Positions 24,962 through 33,172 of a stretch of DNA of 51,441 nt are shown here, piece after piece. The position numbers and the translations under genes are program-made. The notes beneath the pieces were generated by a model that was given only the letters and a program-made list of their open reading frames with translations, searched no databases and was not told the origin of the DNA. Origin of the DNA: CAYSCS01 sp964429695 (lineage in GTDB: Bacteria > Acidobacteriota > Aminicenantia > Aminicenantales > Aminicenantaceae); the NCBI GenBank assembly GCA_964429695.1, contig CAYSCS010000098.1, positions 1 to 51,441 on the forward strand, written 5' to 3'. How positions within the stretch are numbered: position 1 is the first letter of the stretch; each line of letters starts with the position of its first letter.

Positions 24962-26182
24962 ATGGGATACGAATTTTTCATTGCCAAAAGATATCTCATG
25001 GCCAAGAGAAAGCAGGCCTTTATCTCTGTCATTACCCTTATTTCCATCTTGGGAATTACAATTGGAGTCATGGCTCTTATCATTGCCCTCGCCTTGATAA
25101 ATGGATTTCAGAGTGATGTCCGGGATAAGATTCTTGGCTCCACAGCTCATCTTATGGTTTCAGACCTGGGTGGAGAAGGTCTAGTTGAATATCAAAACCT
25201 TCTTGAAAATATCAGAAAAATAAGTGGAGTAAAAACAGCAACTCCCGTGGTCTACGACAATGTCCTTCTTCGAGGACCGTATAAAAGTGCCGGAGCACTC
25301 CTTAAAGGTGTTGATTTTAATCTTGAACTTCCCTCCTCTCCCTGGCTTCAGAACCTTAACAGGGGATATCTCCCTTTTCCAGGGGGAAGCCATGATGGGA
25401 TTCTCCTCGGGAGCGAAATCGCAGCGAGTGTAGGTGCAGGAGTCGGAGACCATGTCGCTTTGCTCACGGCTTCTTCAAGGCTTTCCCCGCTTGGCCTTTT
25501 TCCTAAATCAAAAAAATTTGTGGTCACTGGCATTTTTCACACAGGATTGTACGAATTCGACTCCTCAACAATCCTGGTTTCCCTCGAGACAGCTCAAAAA
25601 TTCCTCGGCCTTCAGGAAAAAATAAGTTTCATCCAGATTAGGATCGATAACATCTTCCATGCACCAAAAATCGCCGCTAAAATAAAGGAGGTTCTTCCCT
25701 TCTCAGTTTACGTGGTTACCTGGATGGAATTGAATAAGTCCCTCTTTTCTGCTCTTAAGCTTGAGAAGAATGTGATGTTTCTCACCATTGCTCTTATTGT
25801 CTTGGTTGCCTCACTGAACATCATTGCCACTCTTATCCTCATGGTCATGGAGAAAACAAGGGACATCGGAATTCTGATGGCCATGGGTGCAACTTCGCGG
25901 AACATCCGCAAAATTTTCTTTATGCAGGGAGCGATGATTGGAATAATGGGAACTCTGGCAGGGGTGGTCCTCGGCCTCTCCTGGTGCAAACTTGCTAACA
26001 CCTTCAAAATAATCCGAGTTCCCGTGGATATCTACCAGATTGCATATGTTCCTTTTCACCTCAAGGTAATAGATTTCATCCTGATTGTGGGAGTGACCCT
26101 GCTCATCAGCTTCCTTTCCACGCTCTTTCCAGCCCAACGCGCCGCTAAAATTAATCCCGTCATTGCTTTGAAATATGAATAA
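24962..26182 (+). CDS. lolC: Lipoprotein-releasing system permease LolC/E
   Basis: This 406-residue inner-membrane protein begins with the family hallmark YEFFIAKRYLMAKRKQAFISV. It has one N-terminal helix, a periplasmic domain of about 210 residues and three C-terminal helices with ASLNIIATLILMVMEKTRDIGILMAMGA (shown for context in parts) and the ending INPVIALKYE. With LolD it extracts mature lipoproteins from the inner membrane and passes them to LolA. Only one permease gene is present, so it probably forms a homodimer, as for LolF-type systems. ATG 24962 is chosen by homology; the best site, GAGGAGGAGG, lies 18 bases further upstream than ideal. The end overlaps lolD by eight bases. Confidence 0.92.
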   Translation: MGYEFFIAKRYLMAKRKQAFISVITLISILGITIGVMALIIALALINGFQSDVRDKILGSTAHLMVSDLGGEGLVEYQNLLENIRKISGVKTATPVVYDNVLLRGPYKSAGALLKGVDFNLELPSSPWLQNLNRGYLPFPGGSHDGILLGSEIAASVGAGVGDHVALLTASSRLSPLGLFPKSKKFVVTGIFHTGLYEFDSSTILVSLETAQKFLGLQEKISFIQIRIDNIFHAPKIAAKIKEVLPFSVYVVTWMELNKSLFSALKLEKNVMFLTIALIVLVASLNIIATLILMVMEKTRDIGILMAMGATSRNIRKIFFMQGAMIGIMGTLAGVVLGLSWCKLANTFKIIRVPVDIYQIAYVPFHLKVIDFILIVGVTLLISFLSTLFPAQRAAKINPVIALKYE

Positions 26183-26861
26183 TATCCTGGAAGCTCAGAA
26201 CTTAGGAAAGGATTATCCCTTGCCAAAAGGAGTGCTGCGTGTCTTTGAAGGAATAAATTTCAAGCTTGAAAGAGGGGAACTTGTGGCAATCATGGGAGTT
26301 TCAGGCGTAGGGAAGACGACTCTCCTTAATTTATTCGGAGGTTTGGACAGGCCTACTGAGGGAAGAATATTCATCGATGGTGAAGATATCCTTTCTAAGA
26401 ATGAATATGAGCTTGCCAGAATAAGAAATGAGAAAATAGGATTCGTTTTCCAATTCTACCATCTCCTGCCTGAGTTTACTGCCTTAGAGAATGTAATTTT
26501 TCCCCTCCTCATAAAAGGCATGGAGAAAAGAGCGGCGTATGAGAGGGCTTCTAATCTTCTCAAAGAAGTCGAGTTGGAGGGAAGAGCCCGAGCAAGGCCG
26601 AATGAGCTATCTGGCGGAGAACAACAGAGAGTTGCGATTGCAAGGGCTTTAGTCAATGAACCAAACTTACTTCTCGCTGATGAACCTACAGGGAATCTTG
26701 ATTGGAAAACAGGGAAGATGATCCTTGATCTTATCAAGGATTTACATCAAAAAAAATCCCTTTCTTCAATAATCGTCACTCACAACGAAAAAGTAGCGCT
26801 CTTCTGTGATAAAGTTTATCTTATGGAAGGCGGAAGCCTGAAACTTTTAACCCACCTCTAA
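26175..26861 (+). CDS. lolD: Lipoprotein-releasing system ATP-binding protein LolD
   Basis: This 228-residue ABC ATPase has Walker A GVSGVGKTT (about residues 41-49), Q-loop FQFYHLLPEF, signature LSGGEQQRVAIARAL, Walker B LLLADEPTGNLD and the H-loop histidine in IVTHNE. It powers the LolC permease encoded just upstream, with which its start overlaps (ATGAATAA). Because it is closest to LolD and MacB ATPases, it could in principle also serve the orphan MacB-type permease pair at 8.5-11 kb, but that is speculation. Confidence 0.94.
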   Translation: MNNILEAQNLGKDYPLPKGVLRVFEGINFKLERGELVAIMGVSGVGKTTLLNLFGGLDRPTEGRIFIDGEDILSKNEYELARIRNEKIGFVFQFYHLLPEFTALENVIFPLLIKGMEKRAAYERASNLLKEVELEGRARARPNELSGGEQQRVAIARALVNEPNLLLADEPTGNLDWKTGKMILDLIKDLHQKKSLSSIIVTHNEKVALFCDKVYLMEGGSLKLLTHL

Positions 26862-26961
26862 GGTTTTACTTAAAGAGAATCATTTAAGGGAAGAGACTAA
26901 TATCTTAAATTTCAATCACTTTTTTGAAAAAAAGAATCGAATATGGTATAAGGAGTAAGTC

Positions 26962-29289
26962 ATGAAAAGGATGATTTTCTTTTTTGCTTTCTTTGTCCTT
27001 GGGAATTTAGCTTTTGCTCAGGAGATTCTAGAGAAGATTGAAATAGTGGGGAATGAGCGGGTTTCAAGAGAGACTATTCTTTATTATCTCTCCTCAAAAG
27101 AAGGCGATTATTATAATGAAGAGCAATTTAAAAGAGACTTTAAGGTTCTCTGGTCGACAGGGTTCTTTTCGGATATCAAGATAGAGAAGGAACAGGGACC
27201 AAGAGGCAAGGTAGTCAAGATTTTAGTCCAGGAAAATCCGATAATCCGCAACATTACTTATAAGACTGGAAAAAAATTGAAAGAAGAAGACATTACCAAC
27301 AAGCTTAAGGAAAAAGACGAATACCTCCTTCCCTATTCCTATTACAATCCCTATAAGGTGCAGAGGATTGAAACAACAATCCAGGACCTCCTTGTGGAGA
27401 AGGGTCTCCAGGCAGGAAAGGTGAAGGTTGAGGTTGAAAGAAAAGGAAAGAACGAACTCGACCTAATTTTTCATATCGACGAAGGTCCAAAGATAAGAGT
27501 TGGAGAAGTTATTTTTGAGGGGAACCCAAAGATTCCTGAAAAGGTTCTCCAGGAAGCTCTGAAGGATAACAAAGAGCACAGCTTGATTACCTGGATCATG
27601 GGGAAGGATGTTTTCAAGCAAAACAAACTTGAGGAAGACCTTTCGAAATTAAAGAAGAAACTTCAGGAATATGGATTCATGGAGGCAGTGATAGGGGAGC
27701 CAAGGATTGAAGATGTGAAGAAAAAATCAATTTTCTTCAAGACTCAAACCATGAAAAAGATTGTGATTCCTGTAGACCCTGGCTATCGTTATCGAGTCGG
27801 AGAGATAAAGATAGAGGGGAACAAGATCGTCTCTTCGAAAACGCTGAGACACCTGATCCAGCTTCAAGAAGGAGATGTCTACAGCGTCAAAGCCCGGGAA
27901 AAGAGCGTGGAGAAGATTGGTGAAATATACCAGAACGGAGGTTATCTCTATGCTCAGGTAATGCCTGTCGAGAACCTTGATCCTAAAAGAAAGCGGGTAA
28001 ACCTTGCCTTCAATATTTATGAAGGAGAGGTGGCTTATTTGCACAGGCTTGAATTCAAAGGAAATACTTACACTAAAGATAAGGTAATTCGACGAGAAAT
28101 GATGCTGCGTGAAGGGGATAGATTTAGCCTCGCACTTTTCAAAGACAGTATCCTCAGAGTGCGTCAGCTTGGTCTTGTGGACCTTGAGGAAGGGAAGGGG
28201 CCTGATATAAGACCCACTCAGGAAGACCCCACAAAGATTGATGTTACCCTCCATCTCAAAGAGCTTCAGAGAAACAACATCCAGTTCACCGCTGGTTATA
28301 GTGGATACGAGGGGACTTTTGTGGCTTTGAGTTATTCGACAGTGAACTTTCTCGGCGCAGGAGAAAACCTTCAATTCATGGTTCAACATGGAAAAAGGAT
28401 AAAAAACTACATGTTTGGGTTTTCAGAACCATATTTTCTGGACTATCCTATAACCCTTGGATTTAACATCTATAACCGCCAGATTATCCTTCCCTACCTT
28501 TTCAACAGGAAAGGCAAAGGAGTAGATTTAGTGTTTGGAGCGAGAATATGGGGATACTGGAGGACAAACCTTACCTACACCTATGAATATATTAACATTT
28601 CTCAGCCGAGCGGCAGTGGAAGTGAGGATGGAGGTCTCATTTACTGGAACCCATATTATTATTCAGCTTGGTGGGGTAATTACAACGTGAGTAGCATCAT
28701 GCCTGTGCTTTATCGTTCTACTGTCGATAGCCCTCTAACTCCATCAAGAGGAACACTTTATTTAATTTCTCTTAAGTATGCAGGTACTTTCTTGGGAGGT
28801 GATATCAGCTTCTTCAAACCTCGTTTTGAATGGAGCTTTTTCCATCCCCTTATCAAAAATCATGTGATTGGATTGCATGCCGAATATGAATTCATCGAGG
28901 CTCTCGAAGGTTCGAATATCCCTATCTGGGAAAGATTTTATCTTGGAGGAGAGAGGTCAATCCGTGGCTACGATATCTATTCCATTGGACCCCGAAACGA
29001 AAATGGAGTAAATCTCGGAGGGGTAAAATCTCTGGTCTTAAATGCAGAGTATATAATTCCCCTGGGAGGGCCTGTGTACATGATTTTTTTCTATGACGCT
29101 GGAAACGCCTATGGTGAGGACAAGAAGGTAAGTTTAAGAGACATATACACCTCAAAAGGGCTTGAAATGAGGATATTTGTTCCGGCCCTCAGGGTCCCCT
29201 TCAGGTTAATCTTTTCCCATAATAGCCCCAAAATTTATCCCACTGACTCTAATTTTGCTTTCCGGTTTGCTATCGGAACAACATTTTAA
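26962..29289 (+). CDS. bamA: Outer membrane protein assembly factor BamA
   Basis: This 775-residue Omp85 protein inserts beta-barrel proteins into the outer membrane. A signal peptide (residues 1 to about 19, ending AFAQ) is followed by five POTRA domains to about residue 430. Each POTRA begins with a pattern such as KIEIVGNERVS, VGEVIFEGN or LHRLEFKGNTYT. The 16-stranded barrel has the loop-6 lock motif GGERSIRGYD and ends in phenylalanine (AIGTTF). AAGGAG lies before the ATG. A TTGAAA/TATAAG pair with a 17-base spacer overlaps this site, so it cannot be both promoter and leader. It follows lolD and precedes skp, the standard order. Confidence 0.97.
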   Translation: MKRMIFFFAFFVLGNLAFAQEILEKIEIVGNERVSRETILYYLSSKEGDYYNEEQFKRDFKVLWSTGFFSDIKIEKEQGPRGKVVKILVQENPIIRNITYKTGKKLKEEDITNKLKEKDEYLLPYSYYNPYKVQRIETTIQDLLVEKGLQAGKVKVEVERKGKNELDLIFHIDEGPKIRVGEVIFEGNPKIPEKVLQEALKDNKEHSLITWIMGKDVFKQNKLEEDLSKLKKKLQEYGFMEAVIGEPRIEDVKKKSIFFKTQTMKKIVIPVDPGYRYRVGEIKIEGNKIVSSKTLRHLIQLQEGDVYSVKAREKSVEKIGEIYQNGGYLYAQVMPVENLDPKRKRVNLAFNIYEGEVAYLHRLEFKGNTYTKDKVIRREMMLREGDRFSLALFKDSILRVRQLGLVDLEEGKGPDIRPTQEDPTKIDVTLHLKELQRNNIQFTAGYSGYEGTFVALSYSTVNFLGAGENLQFMVQHGKRIKNYMFGFSEPYFLDYPITLGFNIYNRQIILPYLFNRKGKGVDLVFGARIWGYWRTNLTYTYEYINISQPSGSGSEDGGLIYWNPYYYSAWWGNYNVSSIMPVLYRSTVDSPLTPSRGTLYLISLKYAGTFLGGDISFFKPRFEWSFFHPLIKNHVIGLHAEYEFIEALEGSNIPIWERFYLGGERSIRGYDIYSIGPRNENGVNLGGVKSLVLNAEYIIPLGGPVYMIFFYDAGNAYGEDKKVSLRDIYTSKGLEMRIFVPALRVPFRLIFSHNSPKIYPTDSNFAFRFAIGTTF

Positions 29290-29321
29290 AATATGAACCA
29301 CCTAGAAAAAGGAGGAATAGA

Positions 29322-29861
29322 ATGCGAAGAAGAGTTGCGCGAGTCATCCTTTTTTCGCTCCTGGTTTTAGCTGCTCTGAGCTCATACTCAAGCTCTCAGG
29401 AATCCACAAGAATAGGTGTGGTTAATTCTCAGGAAGTTCTTGAGAAATCATTGGAGGGGAAGAGGGCACTCGCCACCCTCCAGGAAAAGGATAAAGCTAA
29501 CCAGGATAAGATAGCCAAGCTAGATGAGGAGATTCGACAGCTAGAGACAAAACTCAACACTCAAAGACTGACCCTGACAAATGAAGCCATTCTTCAATTG
29601 AGTTCTGATCTAGAGAAGAAGAGGACGGATAGAAAAAGACTAGCTGAAGATGCATTGAGAGAGCTCCAGGATCTGCAAAGAAGGCTTTTCCAGAAAGTTC
29701 AGAGTGAACTTCTTCCCATCATCGAAACTATCGGCAAAGAGAAGAATCTCGAGATCATCTTTGACCTTGCAAACAGTGGAGCCATTTATTTCAGCCCTTC
29801 AGTTGACTTAACTGATGAAGTCATCCGAAGATACGATGCCTCAAAAGCAACCTCAAAATAA
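29322..29861 (+). CDS. skp: OmpH/Skp-family periplasmic chaperone
   Basis: This 179-residue protein has a signal peptide (hydrophobic core VILFSLLVLAALS) and the Skp start RIGVVNSQEVLE after cleavage. A long charged coiled coil spans about residues 50-135. The C-terminal segment returns to the small beta body (LEIIFDLANSGAIYFS). Skp trimers hold unfolded outer-membrane proteins in the periplasm for BamA. AAAAAGGAGG is placed well before the ATG. The end overlaps the fabZ start by 26 bases; in many diderms lpxD lies at this junction, but here it is missing. Confidence 0.92.
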   Translation: MRRRVARVILFSLLVLAALSSYSSSQESTRIGVVNSQEVLEKSLEGKRALATLQEKDKANQDKIAKLDEEIRQLETKLNTQRLTLTNEAILQLSSDLEKKRTDRKRLAEDALRELQDLQRRLFQKVQSELLPIIETIGKEKNLEIIFDLANSGAIYFSPSVDLTDEVIRRYDASKATSK

Positions 29862-30312
29862 AGAAATAATTAACATAGAGAAGATTCTTGAAATCCTTCC
29901 CCATCGCTATCCCTTTCTCTTAGTTGACAGGGTGGTGAAGCTTGAAAAAGGGAAGTCGATTGTAGCCATAAAGAACGTGACCTACAATGAACCCTTTTTT
30001 CAGGGGCATTTCCCTAGGCTTAAAGTTATGCCGGGGGTGCTTGTGGTGGAAGCCCTTGCTCAGGCGGGAGGAATTCTTCTTTTTCATTCTCTTCAAGAGC
30101 CAAAGGGTAAGTTTGTCTTCTTGAGCAAGATAGATAATATGAAATTTAGGAAGCCTGTAGTCCCCGGAGACCAGCTCCGCTTAGAAGTGGAGATTATCAA
30201 GTTGAGGCAAAGGTTTTGTCATGTCAGCGGAAAAGCCTTTGTGGATGAGGAAGTGGCTGTTGAGGGAGAAGTGATGGCTTATCTTCTTGAGGATGAGGAA
30301 ATTGAGAAGTGA
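29836..30312 (+). CDS. fabZ: 3-hydroxyacyl-[acyl-carrier-protein] dehydratase FabZ
   Basis: This 158-residue hot-dog-fold enzyme dehydrates 3-hydroxyacyl-ACP in fatty-acid elongation. The family start ILPHRYPFLLVDR is followed by the catalytic histidine in QGHFP and the catalytic glutamate in VLVVEALAQAGG. Its product pool competes with LpxA for 3-hydroxyacyl-ACP, which explains their common linkage. ATG 29836 lies within the end of skp; an ATG 21 bases earlier is in frame but adds only non-conserved residues. The stop overlaps the GTG start of lpxA by three bases. Confidence 0.96.
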   Translation: MPQKQPQNKEIINIEKILEILPHRYPFLLVDRVVKLEKGKSIVAIKNVTYNEPFFQGHFPRLKVMPGVLVVEALAQAGGILLFHSLQEPKGKFVFLSKIDNMKFRKPVVPGDQLRLEVEIIKLRQRFCHVSGKAFVDEEVAVEGEVMAYLLEDEEIEK

Positions 30313-31127
30313 GTGACGGGGAAGTCTTTATCCATCCTACAGCCGATGTCCATCCCAAAGCCCGACTTGACCACGGAGTAAAAATCGGGCCTTACTGTTA
30401 CATTGGAGAAAAAGTCACAATTTACAAGGGAACAAGACTCGATGCTAATGTCTATGTAGATGGATTGACTGAAATTGGAGAAGACTGCCTCTTTTCTCCT
30501 TATTCTACGATTGGGACAGAGCCTCAAGATGTGAGTTATAAAAATGAAGAGACTGTGGTTAAGATTGGCAAGAGGAATATTTTTAGAGAATTCATTACCG
30601 TGAATCGGGGAACTACAAAGGGGGGTGGAAAGACCATCATCGGGGATGATAACTATTTCATGGCTTATTCGCACATTGCCCATGACTGTGTTGTGGGGAA
30701 TGGAACAATTTTCATAAACGGGGCTTCACTCGCAGGGCACGTCAGCGTAGATGATTTCGCTACCGTAGGAGCCTTCAGTGGAGTCCATCAATTCTGCAGG
30801 GTGGGAAAGTACAGCTTCATCGGAGGTTACTCTGTGATTACTCAGGATGTTCTCCCATTTTGTAGGGTTGCAGGTAGCCGTCCTGCGCTTCTTTATGGAT
30901 TGAATGTAGTTTTACTCCGCAGAAAGGGATTTTCTAAGGAAAGGATAGCGTTACTGAAAGAGCTCTACAGAATTATATTCCTCTCCAACCTTAACACCTC
31001 TCAAGCTCTGGAGAAGATTGAGAAGGAGATTGCTCCCAGTGAAGATAGGGATGAAATAATAAATTTTATTCGTTCTTCTAAAAGGGGAATCATAAAAAAA
31101 ACAGAAGAGCGATGGGAAATAGAATAG
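30309..31127 (+). CDS. lpxA: UDP-N-acetylglucosamine O-acyltransferase LpxA
   Basis: This 272-residue left-handed beta-helix protein catalyses the first step of lipid A synthesis, transfer of 3-hydroxyacyl from ACP to UDP-GlcNAc (or its 3-amino analogue). Hexapeptide repeats run from IHPTADVHPKA onward. The catalytic-histidine region reads YSHIAHDCVVG, followed by LAGHVSVDDFATVG and VHQFCRVG. The C-terminal helical domain starts near residue 190 (GLNVVLLRRKGF). The start is GTG 30309, overlapping the fabZ stop (GTGA). LpxI follows with a 16-base overlap. With a neighbouring Gfo/Idh protein, a 3-amino sugar substrate is conceivable but unproven. Confidence 0.95.
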   Translation: MSDGEVFIHPTADVHPKARLDHGVKIGPYCYIGEKVTIYKGTRLDANVYVDGLTEIGEDCLFSPYSTIGTEPQDVSYKNEETVVKIGKRNIFREFITVNRGTTKGGGKTIIGDDNYFMAYSHIAHDCVVGNGTIFINGASLAGHVSVDDFATVGAFSGVHQFCRVGKYSFIGGYSVITQDVLPFCRVAGSRPALLYGLNVVLLRRKGFSKERIALLKELYRIIFLSNLNTSQALEKIEKEIAPSEDRDEIINFIRSSKRGIIKKTEERWEIE

Positions 31128-31918
31128 GGATAATCGCGGGCTCTGGGGATTTTCCAAATCTTGCTTTAAAGGAAGCTCTCAACCATGGTTATACTTGTGT
31201 CGTCGGGGGGATAAGAGGAATGGCGGAATCTTCTCTCGAGGATAAGGCAGAGGTTTTTGAATGGTTTGAAGTAGATGAGGTTCGCAGACTCATCGATTTC
31301 TTCAGGAAAAATGAGGTGAGTGATGTTCTTCTTGCGGGAAAGATAGACCCCAGGGTTGCTTTTGAAGAAGGAAGGTTCAAAAACCTCCCCCCAAAACTTC
31401 GCTCTTCTCTCAGGGAAAAGAGCGTCCTGAAAATCATGAGGGCTGTTATAGATTATCTGGAGCGAGAAGGTTTAATAGTCAAAGACCCCACTCCTTTTAT
31501 TTCTCGCTATTACTGTGAGGAAGGAATACTCACAGGGAGCGCTCTCTCTCCAGAGGTAAGGGAGGATATAGAATTTGGCTGGAAGAGAGCAAGGAGTATT
31601 GCGGATTTAGACATAGGGCAAGCAGTAATCATAAAAGACAAGACTGTTGTTGCTGTAGAGGGGTTAGAAGGAACGAATGAGGCAATCAAACGGGGAGGGA
31701 TGCTTGCTGGAGAGGGAATAGTGGTGGTCAAGGTTTGCCGAACCCTCCAGGATAGCCGAGTTGACCTTCCTGCTGTAGGGCTTGAAACTATAAAGGCTCT
31801 GGTCGGCGTGAAAGGTAAGGCCCTATGTTTTGAGGCAGGAAGAATGCCATTTTTTCAAAAAGAGGAAGCAATATCGGTTGCAAAGAAAAATGGGCTTTCG
31901 GTAGTTGCCAAAAAATAA
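31112..31918 (+). CDS. lpxI: UDP-2,3-diacylglucosamine pyrophosphatase LpxI
   Basis: This 268-residue protein is the LpxI (former DUF1009) type of hydrolase that makes lipid X in lineages lacking LpxH. Landmarks are GIIAGSGDFP at the start, LAGKIDPR, DIGQAVIIKDKTVVAVEGLEGT, RGGMLAGEG and PAVGLETI. It cleaves the alpha-phosphate bond of UDP-2,3-diacylglucosamine at the inner membrane surface. The start lies within the end of lpxA. The following gene is an oxidoreductase rather than lpxB, which would use its product. Confidence 0.94.
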   Translation: MGNRIGIIAGSGDFPNLALKEALNHGYTCVVGGIRGMAESSLEDKAEVFEWFEVDEVRRLIDFFRKNEVSDVLLAGKIDPRVAFEEGRFKNLPPKLRSSLREKSVLKIMRAVIDYLEREGLIVKDPTPFISRYYCEEGILTGSALSPEVREDIEFGWKRARSIADLDIGQAVIIKDKTVVAVEGLEGTNEAIKRGGMLAGEGIVVVKVCRTLQDSRVDLPAVGLETIKALVGVKGKALCFEAGRMPFFQKEEAISVAKKNGLSVVAKK

Positions 31919-31997
31919 AAGTGCGGATATCATAAATCAGAAAAAAATGGTAAAAAACTTCGAGCAAAACAACGAGCGAAATTTTGAGAGAGGAACA

Positions 31998-32912
31998 ATG
32001 GATAAGGTAAGAGTAGGAATCATAGGTGTAGGATACCTGGGCACACAGCATGCCCGCATACTTTCTTACCTTGAGGAGGCAGAGCTTAAGGGGGTAGCAG
32101 ACATTGATTTCAAGAAAGCAATGGAAATCGGAAACCGTCATGGAGTTCAATACTACCAGAACTACGAAGACCTCCTTGATGAAATCGATGCTGCCATCGT
32201 GGCGACCCCAACTTCAGAACATTTTTCTATTTCTATGCGACTCTTGAAGGAAGGGAAATCCGTTCTTGTGGAAAAGCCAATTACAGAAACTGTAGACCAG
32301 GGTGAGGAACTCGTGGCTATGGCAGCCAAGAATGGGCTCATTCTTCAAGTGGGTCACCTCGAAAGATTTAACCCTGCCGTGGAAGCCATTGAAAACATGA
32401 TTTCAGAGCCAAAATTCGTCGAAGTCCAGAGGCTCGGTTCCTTTTCCGCACGATCGCTGGATATTGATGTGGTCCTTGACCTCATGATTCATGACTTGGA
32501 TATCATCCTGGCTCTAATCAAGGATGAGGTAAAGTCAATACGTTCTTCAGGGATCCATGTCCTCTCTGAGAAAATCGATATCGCTAATGCAAGGCTAGAA
32601 TTCCGATCGGGATGTGTAGCAACTCTAACCGCAAGTCGTGTCCACCAGGGGAAAGTAAGAAAACTTCGCATCTTCGAGCCCACCATTTATTACTCCATCG
32701 ACTATATAGACCAAGAGGTTAAGATTTTTCCTCTTGATAACCGCCAGACAGAAATCAAGACTCTGAAAATTGAGAAGGAAGAGCCGCTGAAGAAGGAACT
32801 GAAGAATTTTTTCAGGAGCATAAGAGAAGGTAAGACAAGAAAGGTTAGCGGTGAAGAAGGGTTGCGAGCGCTGAAGCTTGCCTATAAAGTCCTTGAAGAA
32901 GCTGAGACATAA
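31998..32912 (+). CDS. Gfo/Idh/MocA-family NAD(P)-dependent oxidoreductase
   Basis: This 304-residue protein has the N-terminal Rossmann motif GIIGVGYLGTQHA and EKPIT at the end of the nucleotide domain. HLERFNPAVEA and the substrate-domain DLMIHDLDI follow, typical of sugar-oxidising family members. It follows lpxI by 79 bases and probably shares the operon. Proteins of this family next to lpx genes include GnnA, which oxidises UDP-GlcNAc at C3 so that GnnB can install an amino group. No gnnB aminotransferase is visible, so that role is only a hypothesis. ATG 31998 has GAGAGGA upstream; earlier in-frame ATGs at 31905 and 31947 give a non-conserved leader. Confidence 0.85.
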   Translation: MDKVRVGIIGVGYLGTQHARILSYLEEAELKGVADIDFKKAMEIGNRHGVQYYQNYEDLLDEIDAAIVATPTSEHFSISMRLLKEGKSVLVEKPITETVDQGEELVAMAAKNGLILQVGHLERFNPAVEAIENMISEPKFVEVQRLGSFSARSLDIDVVLDLMIHDLDIILALIKDEVKSIRSSGIHVLSEKIDIANARLEFRSGCVATLTASRVHQGKVRKLRIFEPTIYYSIDYIDQEVKIFPLDNRQTEIKTLKIEKEEPLKKELKNFFRSIREGKTRKVSGEEGLRALKLAYKVLEEAET

Positions 32913-33041
32913 TCAGCTCTAAAGGATGCCTCTCGATAGGGCTTAAACCTTAAGAAAAACAAGAGAATTTCTGAAAGCTGCTTTTTTTGCTAACTCGTGA
33001 ATCACAAAGGGGAAAGGAGGTATTTTTTGACTGAAGAAGTG

Positions 33042-33061
33042 AGAGCCTAAAAGAGCCTAAA
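33042..33061 (+). repeat. Perfect 10-base tandem duplication
   Basis: AGAGCCTAAA occurs twice in a row in the 260-base gap between the oxidoreductase and M48 genes. Looser relatives (AAAGAGC) recur at about 33082 and 33137. It may be a decayed short tandem repeat; no function is evident. Confidence 0.6.
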
Positions 33062-33144
33062 AAAATGTTATAGAAAAATATAAAGAGCTAAAAAAGAGAA
33101 GCTTATGCTCTCACCCTTCTTTGTGCTAGAGACATAAAGAGCCG

Positions 33145-33164
33145 AGAAAAATCAACATTTTTCT
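33145..33164 (-). terminator. Possible AT-only stem-loop after the M48 protease gene
   Basis: AGAAAAAT and ATTTTTCT form a perfect 8-bp stem with a 4-base loop, 9 bases beyond the M48 stop on the minus strand. The T run lies inside the stem arm and the stem has one G-C pair, so termination strength is doubtful. Confidence 0.3.
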
Positions 33165-33172
33165 TTCCCTCA

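Noticed and set aside
26924..26952. TTGAAA and TATAAG with a 17-base spacer as bamA promoter
   Set aside because: The -10 box overlaps the AAGGAG ribosome binding site of bamA, so a transcript started here would lack it. Read-through from lolD is the simpler explanation; a leaderless bamA message remains possible but is not supported.
27727..28389. 220-codon minus-strand frame inside bamA
   Set aside because: Antisense to conserved POTRA and barrel sequence; composition is that of a shadow frame.
31905..31997. Longer N-terminus for the Gfo/Idh oxidoreductase
   Set aside because: The leader is Asn/Lys-rich without homology, and the Rossmann motif starts right after ATG 31998, which has GAGAGGA ahead.
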